Virus record (IMG/VR): IMGVR_UViG_3300048597_000678
Location: 1-22,551 of that record
DNA from: a virus
Reading direction: 5' to 3' (one strand)
Length of the DNA stretch: 22,551 nt
The translations under genes were made by a program, and so were the position numbers. Positions within the stretch are counted from its first letter, which is position 1. Each line of letters starts with the position of its first letter. Below are positions 7,825 to 14,582 of the stretch, piece after piece. The notes beneath the pieces were generated by a model. The model did not search any database, was not told the DNA's origin, and saw only the letters and a program-made list of their open reading frames with translations.

Positions 7825-9110
7825 TTCATCGGGCGATCGCGATTCAGCACCACCAACCCATTCGCAAATACACCGGAAATGCCTTCTAAGCGCTGATCCT
7901 TATCCCCTTTAGGAATGAACTCCTCGCAGCGCCAACTCAACCGCCGCCGCTTCATTTCGTCGCGCCAATCGCCCGCGAATGATGCCTGGTAGGCGACTCG
8001 CTCCACAATTACCCGGAATTGGCCGTATTTTTTGCGTAGCTCGCAAATGCGGCGGATCTTCTCCAGGTTGCCGGATATCCGCTCTCTGATGGCATCCACC
8101 ACATAGTAGGTATCGCCCGCCCGCCCAATCAGTACCAGGGCGGTATAGTCTCCCTTTTGTCTCTCTGATGCAGCCAAATCCACCCCCATCACCAGATCAT
8201 CGAACTGGTTAGGCACTACACCATACTGAATCCATTCCGCCCTGATAATCGCTTCATCTTGATCTGGCGGGATCTGATTCTGATACTGGTAAGCGAAGGT
8301 GATGGGGTTCGCTTCCTGCAAACCCTGCAAAAATTCCAGCGTGAACCGATCCGGCCAATACGAACAGTCATCTGCGATCGCGCTCTGTTCAATGACATTC
8401 CAGCCATTCTCAGCCGTAAACTTTTTGGCGTGTAAATCATCCCGTCTGAACCGGGTGCCAATGTTCCGCACCCAACCACCGGGGATGAGGGTAGGCATGA
8501 TCACCTCGTCGATGTTGGTGGTCATTTTTTCGCGGATCTCCTCATTCGCGATCGCGGCTGACGACTTAATCAAATCATCGTAAAGAATGAGGCCAGCGCG
8601 GCGGCTAGTGATGGAGCCAGTGACCCCGACCGCGTAAAACGTATAGTCCGAATCCAGGGCACTCACCCCGGCGTGATTCTTGTCAATTTCCCAATCCGTA
8701 TCACTCCACCGCTTACCCGGTCGGATGTGGGGGAATACCTCCTGATATCGGGGTGATTCGATAATTCTCTTGATCACCCGAGACTGTTTGAGTGCGACGG
8801 GTTCCGCATAGCCTACATAAATGATCTGTAGCTCGGGATGCTTGCCAATCATCCACGCAGCGTAGAGCGCCAACCAGGTACTTTTAGCACTGCCCCGCGG
8901 GGCCAAGATGGAAACGTATTGCTCATCACTGCACAGCAACGGAAACCAGGCCCGATGATGGGGGGCGGGAATCTTTCCCGCCACATACGCGCCAAATTCG
9001 CCCAAATCTCGGCGGGCCGCGATCGCGCGATCGCTCACTTGTTGCGGCGGCGGGGTGCTAATTTCCCGCGTCCGAAACTTGGCGCGGGTGTAAGTTGCGA
9101 GAACAGGCAT
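7707..9110 (-). CDS. terL: Terminase large subunit (ATPase and nuclease)
   Basis: 467 residues, the normal length for a large terminase, which cuts concatemeric DNA and pumps it through the portal. ATPase: Walker A APRGSAKST at 70-78, Walker B LILYDD at 174-179, and a coupling-motif candidate NIGTRF at 216-221. Nuclease (RNase H-like): Asp311 in MGVDLAASE, Glu370 in RVIVERVAYQ, and Asp447 in HDDLADA at 442-448, together the acidic triad. All key residues look intact. The ATG at 9110 has no clear ribosome site. The gene faces the plus-strand gene at 9155 across a 44-bp divergent gap, so it is not directly coupled to the small-subunit candidate at 9928-10518. Confidence 0.95.
   Translation of the reverse strand: MPVLATYTRAKFRTREISTPPPQQVSDRAIAARRDLGEFGAYVAGKIPAPHHRAWFPLLCSDEQYVSILAPRGSAKSTWLALYAAWMIGKHPELQIIYVGYAEPVALKQSRVIKRIIESPRYQEVFPHIRPGKRWSDTDWEIDKNHAGVSALDSDYTFYAVGVTGSITSRRAGLILYDDLIKSSAAIANEEIREKMTTNIDEVIMPTLIPGGWVRNIGTRFRRDDLHAKKFTAENGWNVIEQSAIADDCSYWPDRFTLEFLQGLQEANPITFAYQYQNQIPPDQDEAIIRAEWIQYGVVPNQFDDLVMGVDLAASERQKGDYTALVLIGRAGDTYYVVDAIRERISGNLEKIRRICELRKKYGQFRVIVERVAYQASFAGDWRDEMKRRRLSWRCEEFIPKGDKDQRLEGISGVFANGLVVLNRDRPMNQLVSELLRTTLEHDDLADATVIALSRLQRKSSRAPSFA
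8208..8219 (+). repeat. Dispersed 12-mer GTTAGKCACTAC, copy 4
   Basis: GTTAGGCACTAC on the plus strand, antisense to terL; the gene strand reads it as Val-Val-Pro-Asn. It is the one copy running wholly against local coding direction. Confidence 0.8.
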
Positions 9111-9154
9111 ATTCTAGAGTAGACAGACTAGACTCATTTCGAGACTGCCTAATC

Positions 9155-9757
9155 ATGACCTACATCAATGAAACATCATGGAACTACCGTATTGAGCAGC
9201 GCCTTGAACAGTTGCAATCCGCACTCGGGGGTGGCGCGAGCGAGGCCACACAGGATCAAATCCTGATCTCGCTGGTCAATCAAACCACTCAACTGAGTAA
9301 CCTGCTGATTGCTCAGTCGGAGCTACTAGAACAGCAATCTATCCTCTTAGAGCAACTCAAAACAACCTATTCCGAGACGTTAGAAGTTACTGTATCCGGC
9401 ACGAATCAGGCGGTTCATCCGGCTATTTCTAGCACCTATCAAACCTTTGAATTAGTTGCGGTAGATGCCTCTTTTACCGCCGGATCCGAACCCGGCGATC
9501 GCTACCTGGTTCTAGAGCGAGTCAGAGCCGATAATTCAGTGATTGGGGCTAACTGGCAGAGTGCCGCCGTGAGCCCGGGGCAGTCGCGCGGCCTCACATG
9601 GGCAAGGGATGCGGGTAACGACTTCTGGAGTCGAGTAGAGATCCCCCAAATCCCGATCCCGGTAGCCAGTAGCACCCGTTGGCGGATTAGAAACATCGGA
9701 ACGCCCGCCTCTAACGTCCTTTCTGCCACCTTCCTATTCAGAGTCTACAAGGCATAG
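9155..9757 (+). CDS. Coiled-coil protein with beta-rich C-terminal domain
   Basis: 200 residues from the ATG at 9155. An earlier ATG at 9095 would run back into terL on the other strand and is less likely. Residues about 8-75 form a Leu/Gln/Glu-rich coiled coil (RIEQRLEQLQSALG, then LIAQSELLEQQSILLEQL). Residues about 80-200 are a beta-rich domain with PGDRYLVLERVRADN and ending in ATFLFRVYKA. A coiled-coil stalk carrying a small beta domain is typical of short trimeric virion appendages such as whiskers, head fibres or spikes, so a structural role is plausible. It lies on the opposite strand to the head genes, between the terminase genes, with the next plus-strand ORF 2 nt away. There is no clear ribosome site. 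Function is unproven. Confidence 0.6.
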   Translation: MTYINETSWNYRIEQRLEQLQSALGGGASEATQDQILISLVNQTTQLSNLLIAQSELLEQQSILLEQLKTTYSETLEVTVSGTNQAVHPAISSTYQTFELVAVDASFTAGSEPGDRYLVLERVRADNSVIGANWQSAAVSPGQSRGLTWARDAGNDFWSRVEIPQIPIPVASSTRWRIRNIGTPASNVLSATFLFRVYKA

Positions 9758-9759
9758 CC

Positions 9760-9924
9760 ATGAATCCTGCTTGGTCACCCGAACAAAAAGCGCTCTACCG
9801 GCAATTAGTTGCTATCATTTTCGGCAATTTACCCACTTCAACCCCCGTAGAAGTGGCGATAGACATCGCCAAATCTCGCGCCATTCCGCTGATTGAAGAT
9901 TCAGACCTGTTTCCTTCGAGTTAG
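9760..9924 (+). CDS. Small hypothetical protein coupled to the coiled-coil gene
   Basis: 54 residues, beginning MNPAWSPEQKALYRQLVAI and ending in EDSDLFPSS. It opens 2 nt after the stop of the preceding plus-strand gene, so both are probably cotranscribed. It looks like a small three-helix soluble protein, with an amphipathic helix at about 7-22 and another near 29-43, and an acidic end. It has no Cys and no membrane segment. Its TAG stop falls inside a copy of the dispersed 12-mer, which also holds the stop of the convergent gene at 9928. I do not recognise the family. It is short but has sensible composition and tight spacing. Confidence 0.5.
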   Translation: MNPAWSPEQKALYRQLVAIIFGNLPTSTPVEVAIDIAKSRAIPLIEDSDLFPSS

Positions 9925-9931
9925 TCACTAC
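9920..9931 (+). repeat. Dispersed 12-mer GTTAGKCACTAC, copy 5 (convergent stops)
   Basis: GTTAGTCACTAC bridging two convergent genes. The plus-strand gene ends on the TAG within it, and the minus-strand gene ends on the TAG read from the other strand. Confidence 0.8.
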
Positions 9932-10518
9932 ACTTCACTTTCAAGTTTGGCGATCGCCCCTTCTAAAATCCCCTTCACCGCCTCATGGTTGCCCGTGTCG
10001 CGGCTCATCGTGAGGGCGATTTCTGCGAGCCGATATCCGCCGGAGAGGATCAGATCCCGTCTATCCTCTAGCCGCCTTAACGTGTGCAAACTTTGGGCCG
10101 ATTGCCGCTGCTCTCGCAGTAAATCCACTAAGTTCGAGAGTAACGAGGCTGAAACCTCCCTTAATCCCGTCTCCGCGATCGCGCTTTGAATCGAATCAAC
10201 TAGCCGGATCACCGCCGCCAGAGATGCCGCGTGAGCATCTATGCAGTTAATTCCCCGCGATGCTGAGACGAGGGAATTGACCGCCTTAGCATCTGCCCCC
10301 GCGTCATATTCGCGGTTATACCAGGTCATCACGCTGTCATAACTGAGATCCGGGGCAAACTTGATCAGATAACGATGGATATCGGTTCCATTGGCGTGCT
10401 GATCACACAGCGATCGCAAGTAATCTTTCTGCTCAGTCGTGAGTCTTGCGATTACCTTGTCGGTGTTTGTCTGGGGAGTTCTAGCCATATTGGAGGAATT
10501 TCGCGGGGAATGCTTCAT
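9928..10518 (-). CDS. Candidate terminase small subunit
   Basis: 196 residues from ATG 10518; an alternative ATG at 10488 (MARTPQTN) gives 186. The N-terminal third reads as a DNA-binding helical domain: LTTEQKDYLRSLC, then DIHRYLIKF and SYDSVMTWYNREY, the latter resembling a helix-turn-helix recognition helix. The remainder is nearly all helix (SAIAETGLREVSASLLSNLV ... LHTLRRLEDRRDLI), suited to oligomerisation. This layout and size fit small terminases that recognise packaging sites, and it lies upstream of terL in the same direction, though separated by two opposite-strand genes. GGCGGGCGGGGGAGA before 10518 is a purine-rich but poorly spaced leader. It could also be another helical DNA-binding protein. 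Confidence 0.5.
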   Translation of the reverse strand: MKHSPRNSSNMARTPQTNTDKVIARLTTEQKDYLRSLCDQHANGTDIHRYLIKFAPDLSYDSVMTWYNREYDAGADAKAVNSLVSASRGINCIDAHAASLAAVIRLVDSIQSAIAETGLREVSASLLSNLVDLLREQRQSAQSLHTLRRLEDRRDLILSGGYRLAEIALTMSRDTGNHEAVKGILEGAIAKLESEV

Positions 10519-10544
10519 TCTCCCCCGCCCGCCTGGTTCCCAAC

Positions 10545-10569
10545 AAAAAACCCCGGCCTAGAGCCGGGG
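10545..10569 (-). terminator. Rho-independent terminator downstream of the holin-like gene
   Basis: On the minus strand, arms CCCCGGC / GCCGGGG (10563-10569 and 10551-10557) with a 5-nt loop are followed by six T (10545-10550). It ends transcription from the holin-like gene before the terminase candidate. Confidence 0.85.
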
Positions 10570-10635
10570 CGGGTGCATTCACTTCGATCAACCCAATTCA
10601 GTAATCAATTCACCAACAGAGGAACACTAACGAGG

Positions 10636-10830
10636 CTAACGAGTACGGATTGTAGCACTCCGTACCGGCTTACCCACATACCAGGCCACCAACGCCAAAG
10701 CGAACCCCTGACCGGCCTTCACAATGGGCGCAATTTCCGGCGTAATAATTCCGCTCTGGATCGCTCCATCGACAATGAAGCCCACCATTCCCGCCATTCC
10801 CGCGATCGAGGTCAGTTTATCCACGTTCAT
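10636..10830 (-). CDS. Holin-like small membrane protein
   Basis: 64 residues from ATG 10830 (MNVDKLTS); the frame is open further upstream but that part is charged and overlaps the divergent endolysin. Two hydrophobic stretches are visible: about 7-28 (SIAGMAGMVGFIVDGAIQSG) and about 40-53 (GQGFALALVAWYVG), followed by a basic tail KPVRSATIRTR. Small size, two membrane segments, a basic C-terminus and a position next to the endolysin gene fit a holin that opens the inner membrane at lysis. The family is not recognised, so this is inference. The gene points away from the endolysin, with 39 bp between starts, and is followed by its own terminator. Confidence 0.55.
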   Translation of the reverse strand: MNVDKLTSIAGMAGMVGFIVDGAIQSGIITPEIAPIVKAGQGFALALVAWYVGKPVRSATIRTR

Positions 10831-10869
10831 AATGATTTCATCTCTCTCATTCTTAGACTCATAATTCCC

Positions 10870-11535
10870 ATGCCACCTATCAACCTCTGCAACGTCGCGC
10901 GATTTTACCGGGGTCAGGCCCATCAAACCGCCGCGCTCACCTGGTTACAGTCCCAAATTCCCGCCACTACGCTAGAACAATTTGCTGCCCAATGGCGAGC
11001 CGCACCGCCGGATCTAGTCAGCCTGGATGATTTGCTGAAAATTACCACCGTCGCCCCGCGATCGTTGCTAGAAAAATTTGTCACGCCCCTGAATGACGGA
11101 TTCAAGCGGTTTGACGTAGATACCCCGCTACGGGTGTGTCATTTTTTGGCCCAAGTCCTGCACGAATCCGGTGAGCTTCAATATCAAGAAGAGTTAGCCA
11201 GCGGGGCGGATTACGAAGGGCGTAACGATCTAGGCAATACTCAGCCCGGTGATGGGCGGCGGTACAAGGGGCGGGGGCTGATTCAAGTCACCGGGCGATT
11301 CAATTACGCCCAAATTTCCCGCGATTTGGGAGTGGATTACCTGACCAATCCTGAAAAGCTGGCAAACCTACCGGATTGTGTTCATTCCGCTTTCTGGTAC
11401 TGGAACTCTAGAGGGCTGTCAACACTGGCAGATCAGGATAACTTCGAGAAAATCACCCTGATCATCAACGGTGGCTTCAATGGTTGGGACGATCGCCTGA
11501 AATACCTCAAGCGCTGCAAAGATGTGTTGCTGTAG
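10870..11535 (+). CDS. Endolysin, GH19 chitinase-like muramidase/glycosidase
   Basis: 221 residues from ATG 10870. The GH19 fold is clear: VCHFLAQVLHESGELQYQEE at 89-108 with catalytic Glu99 and a second acid candidate at Glu107/108. It continues with GDGRRYKGRGLIQVTGRFNY at 127-146 and NPEKLANLP at 160-168, then SAFWYWNSRGLS and TLIINGGFNGWDDRL near the end. Proteins of this kind (COG3179) are common phage endolysins that cleave the peptidoglycan glycan backbone, although GH19 enzymes are named for chitin. The first 85 residues are a helical N-terminal extension that could bind the wall. There is no signal peptide, so it would need the holin. No ribosome site is visible. A strong terminator follows at 11574. 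Confidence 0.9.
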   Translation: MPPINLCNVARFYRGQAHQTAALTWLQSQIPATTLEQFAAQWRAAPPDLVSLDDLLKITTVAPRSLLEKFVTPLNDGFKRFDVDTPLRVCHFLAQVLHESGELQYQEELASGADYEGRNDLGNTQPGDGRRYKGRGLIQVTGRFNYAQISRDLGVDYLTNPEKLANLPDCVHSAFWYWNSRGLSTLADQDNFEKITLIINGGFNGWDDRLKYLKRCKDVLL

Positions 11536-11573
11536 TACAATCGCCCGGATACTTCATAACGAATTGGACATCC

Positions 11574-11613
11574 GCGATCGCGGGGTTTACTCAGTGCCCC
11601 GCGATCGCTTTTT
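11574..11613 (+). terminator. Rho-independent terminator after endolysin, HIP1 in both arms
   Basis: A perfect 12-bp stem GCGATCGCGGGG (11574-11585) / CCCCGCGATCGC (11597-11608) with an 11-nt loop and five T. Each arm holds a full HIP1 octamer. Confidence 0.9.
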
Positions 11614-11637
11614 CATGGCCGAATTGGGCTATTTAAA

Positions 11638-11670
11638 CTTCCACAGTGCTGGAAGTTGGGGAAAACCCCA
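11638..11670 (-). terminator. Tandem hairpins, possible minus-strand terminator
   Basis: Two adjacent small hairpins: CTTCCA/TGGAAG (11638-11655) and TGGGG/CCCCA with an AAAA loop (11657-11670). On the minus strand they follow the zinc-ribbon frame and lead into TTTAAAT. T-tract is weak. Confidence 0.4.
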
Positions 11671-11696
11671 GAATTTTGAGCGCAAATTACCCCGCC

Positions 11697-11870
11697 CTAC
11701 GCCCCACACTTTTTCACCTTTCCCGGCTTCACCTCTGACCGCTCCTGATAGCCGCAGTGGATACACACGTCGATCAACTGTCGTCTGTCGTTCGGATCGC
11801 GGTTGAGTACTCAGGCGTTAGTACCGCAGTTGGGGCAGTTGGGGTTATCCGATGGGGTGGAAGGATTCAT
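11697..11870 (-). pseudogene. Zinc-ribbon mini-protein gene interrupted by in-frame TGA
   Basis: From ATG 11870 the frame encodes MNPSTPSDNPNCPNCGTNA, then TGA at 11813-11811. It continues in the same frame with VLNRDPNDRRQLIDVCIHCG and 17 more residues to TAG at 11697. Read across the TGA this is a 57-codon protein with C12-x2-C15 and C36-x2-C39, a normal zinc-ribbon spacing with knuckles CPNCG and CIHCG. The two knuckles lie on opposite sides of the stop, so neither half can fold alone. The simplest reading is a recent nonsense mutation; stop readthrough or a base error are alternatives. TGA is used as an ordinary stop by other genes here, so general recoding is unlikely. It overlaps the end of the gene at 11845 by 26 nt. 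Confidence 0.55.
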
Positions 11871-12090
11871 GCTGATCCAGTCCTTCGCAGTAGATCCAGC
11901 CTGTGACCTTTTCCCCGTCATCAAAAGTATCGCTGCCAAAGAAGGCGCACCATTTCTTACTCTCAGTGTCGTAGTAAACGACCTCCCACCAAGTAGACGC
12001 GCCCAGATCGTTAACGCCGTGGATCTGAGCAACTACATGCCTTAAGCCTTCGGGTAAGGGTAGGGGTAGGGACGCGCGAGATCGGGTCAT
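11845..12090 (-). CDS. Small hypothetical protein with WWEVVYYD core
   Basis: 81 residues on the minus strand. The core has the look of a small beta-rich domain: LRHVVAQIHGVND, WWEVVYYDTESKKWCAFFG, then KVTGWIYCEGL near the C-terminus. The pattern of alternating Trp/Tyr strands and a late VTGW resembles small phage proteins of the DUF551 kind, but the match is loose and the name is not assigned. The first 12 residues are Arg/Pro-rich and may not all be translated; no ribosome site precedes ATG 12090. Its 3' end overlaps the zinc-ribbon frame by 26 nt, so the two were probably an operon before the second was interrupted. Confidence 0.5.
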   Translation of the reverse strand: MTRSRASLPLPLPEGLRHVVAQIHGVNDLGASTWWEVVYYDTESKKWCAFFGSDTFDDGEKVTGWIYCEGLDQHESFHPIG

Positions 12091-12110
12091 GGCTGTTTGA
12101 GAAATTCTGA

Positions 12111-12195
12111 GGGGTGCGATCGCTGGCAGCGGATACCATCTGTTCTTTCGACTTAGGACTTACGTCACATCGGTTGTGCAAGCGATCGCACTCCA
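12111..12195. repeat. HIP1-centred inverted repeat with a further copy at 12431
   Basis: GGGGTGCGATCGCTGGCA (12111-12128) faces an inverted near-copy (12178-12195, GGAGTGCGATCGCTTGCA when read from the minus strand). A related direct copy, GGGGTGCGATCGC, lies at 12431-12443, preceded like the first by AATTCTRA. They flank the decayed region. Confidence 0.5.
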
Positions 12196-12200
12196 ATGAT

Positions 12201-12228
12201 AAACCCCCGATCCGAAGATCAGGGGTTT
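12201..12228. terminator. Hairpin terminator, CGAA/TTCG loop
   Basis: Arms AAACCCC and GGGGTTT with an inner GATC/GATC stem, one C-A mismatch and a 4-nt loop. It lies 10 nt past the end of the decayed minus-strand frame at 12239. The plus side has TTTGTTT, so it may work both ways. Confidence 0.6.
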
Positions 12229-12238
12229 GTTTGCGGAA

Positions 12239-12601
12239 TCAGGCCGCGCCCTGGCCTGACCCTGTTTTGCTGTTATATGTCCGCACGACTAAGGGCACCG
12301 TGGGGAACCGTTTCACCTCTGTACTGCCAGAGTTCCCAGCGCAACCCTCGTTAGAGGGGGAAGGGGTATTCCCTACATCTGCAACCCAATCAGCATGAGA
12401 GCTACAGACACGGTTCAACGGGAATTCTAAGGGGTGCGATCGCGCTGCACCGTGCCGCCGTTTAGCAACCGCTTAAGAGCTTGCACCCAGTTAAGGGGAG
12501 AGGCGCGGCTTTACGCTAATTCCGTTATTCGGTGCCCAGTCCTGTGCTGTCTGTGCAAACCACCTGAACAGGGCGCGGCTTGCCACTGGCGCGATCGCTA
12601 C
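12239..12601 (-). pseudogene. Frame-broken coding remnant, possible transposon gene end
   Basis: This is most of the 689-bp stretch without an intact gene (12091-12779). On the minus strand three protein-like segments follow one another in three frames. The first is open from 12601, with ASRALFRWFAQTAQDWAP. The second contains LNWVQALKRLLNGGTVQRD. The third is open from 12472 down to TGA at 12239 and ends STEVKRFPTVPLVVRTYNSK plus eight residues. The last frame has no ATG or GTG near its beginning. A hairpin terminator follows the final stop. The layout suggests the C-terminal end of a decayed gene, perhaps a transposase of the TnpB kind, but that identity is only a guess. From 12602 to 12679 I see nothing coding. 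Confidence 0.35.
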
Positions 12602-12679
12602 TCAGAATTTTAACCCTATTTTGGGTTGCCAGATTCCCGGGCCGCTTCGATTACGCGCCCGCGCCCGCGCGGGGCGTTC

Positions 12680-12707
12680 AAAAAAAAAGACCGGGGCCCC
12701 GGTCTTT
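12680..12707 (-). terminator. Strong terminator of the internal-protein operon
   Basis: A 22-bp perfect palindrome centred on GGGGCCCC (12686-12707), followed on the minus strand by nine T (12680-12688). It ends the operon running from 14785 to 12779. Confidence 0.9.
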
Positions 12708-12778
12708 ACACGTTTCCAATCCAATGATTCAAAGATTATAACCACCGACTTCGACCGAGCCACCCGGTGAGCCTGGTA

Positions 12779-13879
12779 TCAGGTGACGGTCGGAGTCATG
12801 CCAGGGCGGGCAGAGTTAAACAGTCGCATGGCAGCGTCACGCGCCCTTTTTCGTAACTCCTCTTCTGCATTAGCCGCCAACATCGGGCGATCGCGCTCTA
12901 GTTGAACCCGCTCGGTTTGCAGTCGTTCGGTACTGGCAAGCTGCGCCGCCTGTCGATCCGCCGCCGCCTTACTGGCTTCCTTCGCTAAATCCAGGGCCGA
13001 AGTAGTAGGGCCGGAAGTACCAGAAACGCTGGAAGTACCGCCGCCCGTCATGGCAAACGTACCGCCGGATCGCCCGGTCGCCATTGTCGTCACCCCACCT
13101 GATCTAAAGCCACTCGCGCCGCCGCCGGGGGATAGCTGACTCGCCACAATTCGGGCTTGCAGGTTGGCCGCGTTTTGTTCCTGGGTACGCAGCCGGATCG
13201 GAGAGTCTAGATCCCGTTGGCGCTGCATCTGCGTATCGAACTGGTAGCGCTGCATATCCAGGTTCGCCTTAGCGATCCTCTCCTGAGCATCCGCATTGAT
13301 CCGGGCGATATTCGTCCCACCCACCCCGGCCAGTCCAGCGGCGGCAACGGCGGCGGCGGCGCGGGTGGCGTTCGCTCTCTCGTTGGCGGCAATTTGCTCA
13401 CGGCCTAAACCCACCTGTCGCGATTGAGCCCGATCGCTAGCCTCGATCGCCCGTTGTTGAGCGCGATCGGCGGCTGAATTCTGTTGAGCGTTTAGCATCC
13501 TTTGGGCGGCGGCTTGGGCCCGCGTTCCTGCCAGATTGGCTTGAGATCGGGCATCCACGCCCGCGCGATCGCGGCGGATTGCATTACCCGTCGCAATATC
13601 CGCCGCCCGTCGGGCATAGTCGAAATCTGTGTCCATTGCCCGTTTGTAATCCGCGTCACTGTAAACGGGTTTAGGGGCGCGATAGGGGGCGTTCGTAGAG
13701 TAGGGATCCGCCGGTTGGCGGGGAAGGGGTTGGACGCGGGGGACGGCTTGCTGTTGGCGGGGCGCAGTGGCTCGGATTGCGGCGCTCTGAGCCGCACGGG
13801 TGGCGGGGGTGCCGCTATTCATCCGTTGGGAGGGTTGGCGGCTGGGAGTAGGGGCGGGTCTGCGTAGGGGCATTGCCAT
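12779..13879 (-). CDS. Ala/Arg/Gln-rich protein, candidate internal virion protein
   Basis: 366 residues of low complexity. Residues 1-70 are Pro/Arg/Ala/Gln-rich and basic; about 80-260 are long helices very rich in Ala, Arg and Gln (for example ARRAADIATGNAIRRDRAG and QMQRQRDLDSPIR). Then comes a Gly/Ser/Thr-rich flexible stretch (about 265-305) and a final charged coiled coil (LASTERLQTERVQLERDRPM). No catalytic motif, signal peptide or membrane segment. It resembles internal core/ejection proteins of podoviruses in composition and in lying beside a second such protein. GAGG lies 8 nt before ATG 13879; an in-frame ATG at 13873 is possible. It starts 4 nt after the upstream gene and is followed by a strong terminator. 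Role inferred. Confidence 0.6.
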   Translation of the reverse strand: MAMPLRRPAPTPSRQPSQRMNSGTPATRAAQSAAIRATAPRQQQAVPRVQPLPRQPADPYSTNAPYRAPKPVYSDADYKRAMDTDFDYARRAADIATGNAIRRDRAGVDARSQANLAGTRAQAAAQRMLNAQQNSAADRAQQRAIEASDRAQSRQVGLGREQIAANERANATRAAAAVAAAGLAGVGGTNIARINADAQERIAKANLDMQRYQFDTQMQRQRDLDSPIRLRTQEQNAANLQARIVASQLSPGGGASGFRSGGVTTMATGRSGGTFAMTGGGTSSVSGTSGPTTSALDLAKEASKAAADRQAAQLASTERLQTERVQLERDRPMLAANAEEELRKRARDAAMRLFNSARPGMTPTVT

Positions 13880-13883
13880 AGGA

Positions 13884-14582
13884 TCAACCTCGCATCAAAG
13901 CGCCGAATGTGGCAATTCGCGCAGGAGCGCCAGACCAGCGGGCAACCTCGACTGAGCGATCGGCCACATACATATCCCTTCTAGCCCCGATATCCGCCAT
14001 CTTGATCCGCGATCGGTTGGTGTCTCGCAGGCCGTAAAGTTCGCGATCGGCTAAATCAACCCGCGTTCTGTTGGTATCTCTCAATCCTTCCAGTTGGCGG
14101 CTAGTGCTGAGATCTGCGATCTTCAGTTGAGTGTCAAGGCCCCGTGTTCCTAGCCGCTCGTTGGCCGCGATCGCGGTAGTGCCTAACAGGAAATTATTTT
14201 GATTCGCCATCCGTAGGGTTTTCTGGCCCTCGGTAAACATCTCCTGTTGTTTTCGGAGCTGGCGATCCATGAATCCCTCATTTCGCTGCCAGGGCAAGGA
14301 CAGTCCGGGGGAACCGTACATAAAATCCATTTGCTGCTGACTCATGCCGCCAGGGGGAGCGGCGGCTGGAGCTTGCGGCTTGGAGAAGCCGAAGGGTAAA
14401 CCCAGTGCAGTAGCGCCCGCTCCCAGGGCCGGAACAATGAACCCGTACTCTAAAGCCTTTTGCCCTGCCAAGCCGCCGGGAACTTTGCCGCCCGTAAATA
14501 CTGCTTTACCGATGTTACCAGCGCCCTTTAAGCCGATTGAAGCGATCCGCATTGCGACAGGAATAACCGCCATTACCTTCAC
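13884..14582 (-). CDS. Candidate ejection protein with 18-residue helical repeat
   Basis: 232 residues. The N-terminal 66 residues are hydrophobic and Gly/Ala-rich, with a segment likely to insert in a membrane (about 47-66, GFIVPALGAGATALGLPFGF). A Pro/Ala linker (67-80) follows, then helices with MDRQLRKQQEMFTEGQ. Residues about 148-205 contain an 18-residue unit repeated about three times, the last two beginning GLRDTNRTRVDLADRELY and GLRDTNRSRIKMADIGAR. A membrane-active N-terminus joined to repeated amphipathic helices suits a protein that helps DNA cross the cell envelope, as proposed for podovirus internal proteins, but no family match is visible. Its ATG overlaps the stop of the upstream gene (ATGA at 14582-14579). 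Confidence 0.6.
   Translation of the reverse strand: MKVMAVIPVAMRIASIGLKGAGNIGKAVFTGGKVPGGLAGQKALEYGFIVPALGAGATALGLPFGFSKPQAPAAAPPGGMSQQQMDFMYGSPGLSLPWQRNEGFMDRQLRKQQEMFTEGQKTLRMANQNNFLLGTTAIAANERLGTRGLDTQLKIADLSTSRQLEGLRDTNRTRVDLADRELYGLRDTNRSRIKMADIGARRDMYVADRSVEVARWSGAPARIATFGALMRG
14176..14187 (-). repeat. Dispersed 12-mer GTTAGKCACTAC, copy 6
   Basis: GTTAGGCACTAC on the minus strand inside the ejection-protein candidate, read as Leu-Gly-Thr-Thr. It lies 6 nt from a HIP1-type GCGATCGCG. Confidence 0.8.

Noticed and set aside
11697-11870. General TGA recoding in this phage
   Set aside because: Several intact genes, such as those ending at 1 and 1818, use TGA as a normal stop.
11522-12045. 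Two plus-strand ORFs after the endolysin
   Set aside because: One runs through the strong terminator at 11574-11613, the other is antisense to the better-looking gene at 11845-12090.
12114-12398. Plus-strand ORF of 94 residues in the gene-poor stretch
   Set aside because: Crosses the hairpin at 12201-12228 and lies antisense to a more protein-like minus-strand frame.
12239-12480. tRNA or structured RNA gene in the gene-poor stretch
   Set aside because: No cloverleaf, no CCA end or T-arm GTTC pattern found; the only clear structure is the terminator hairpin.
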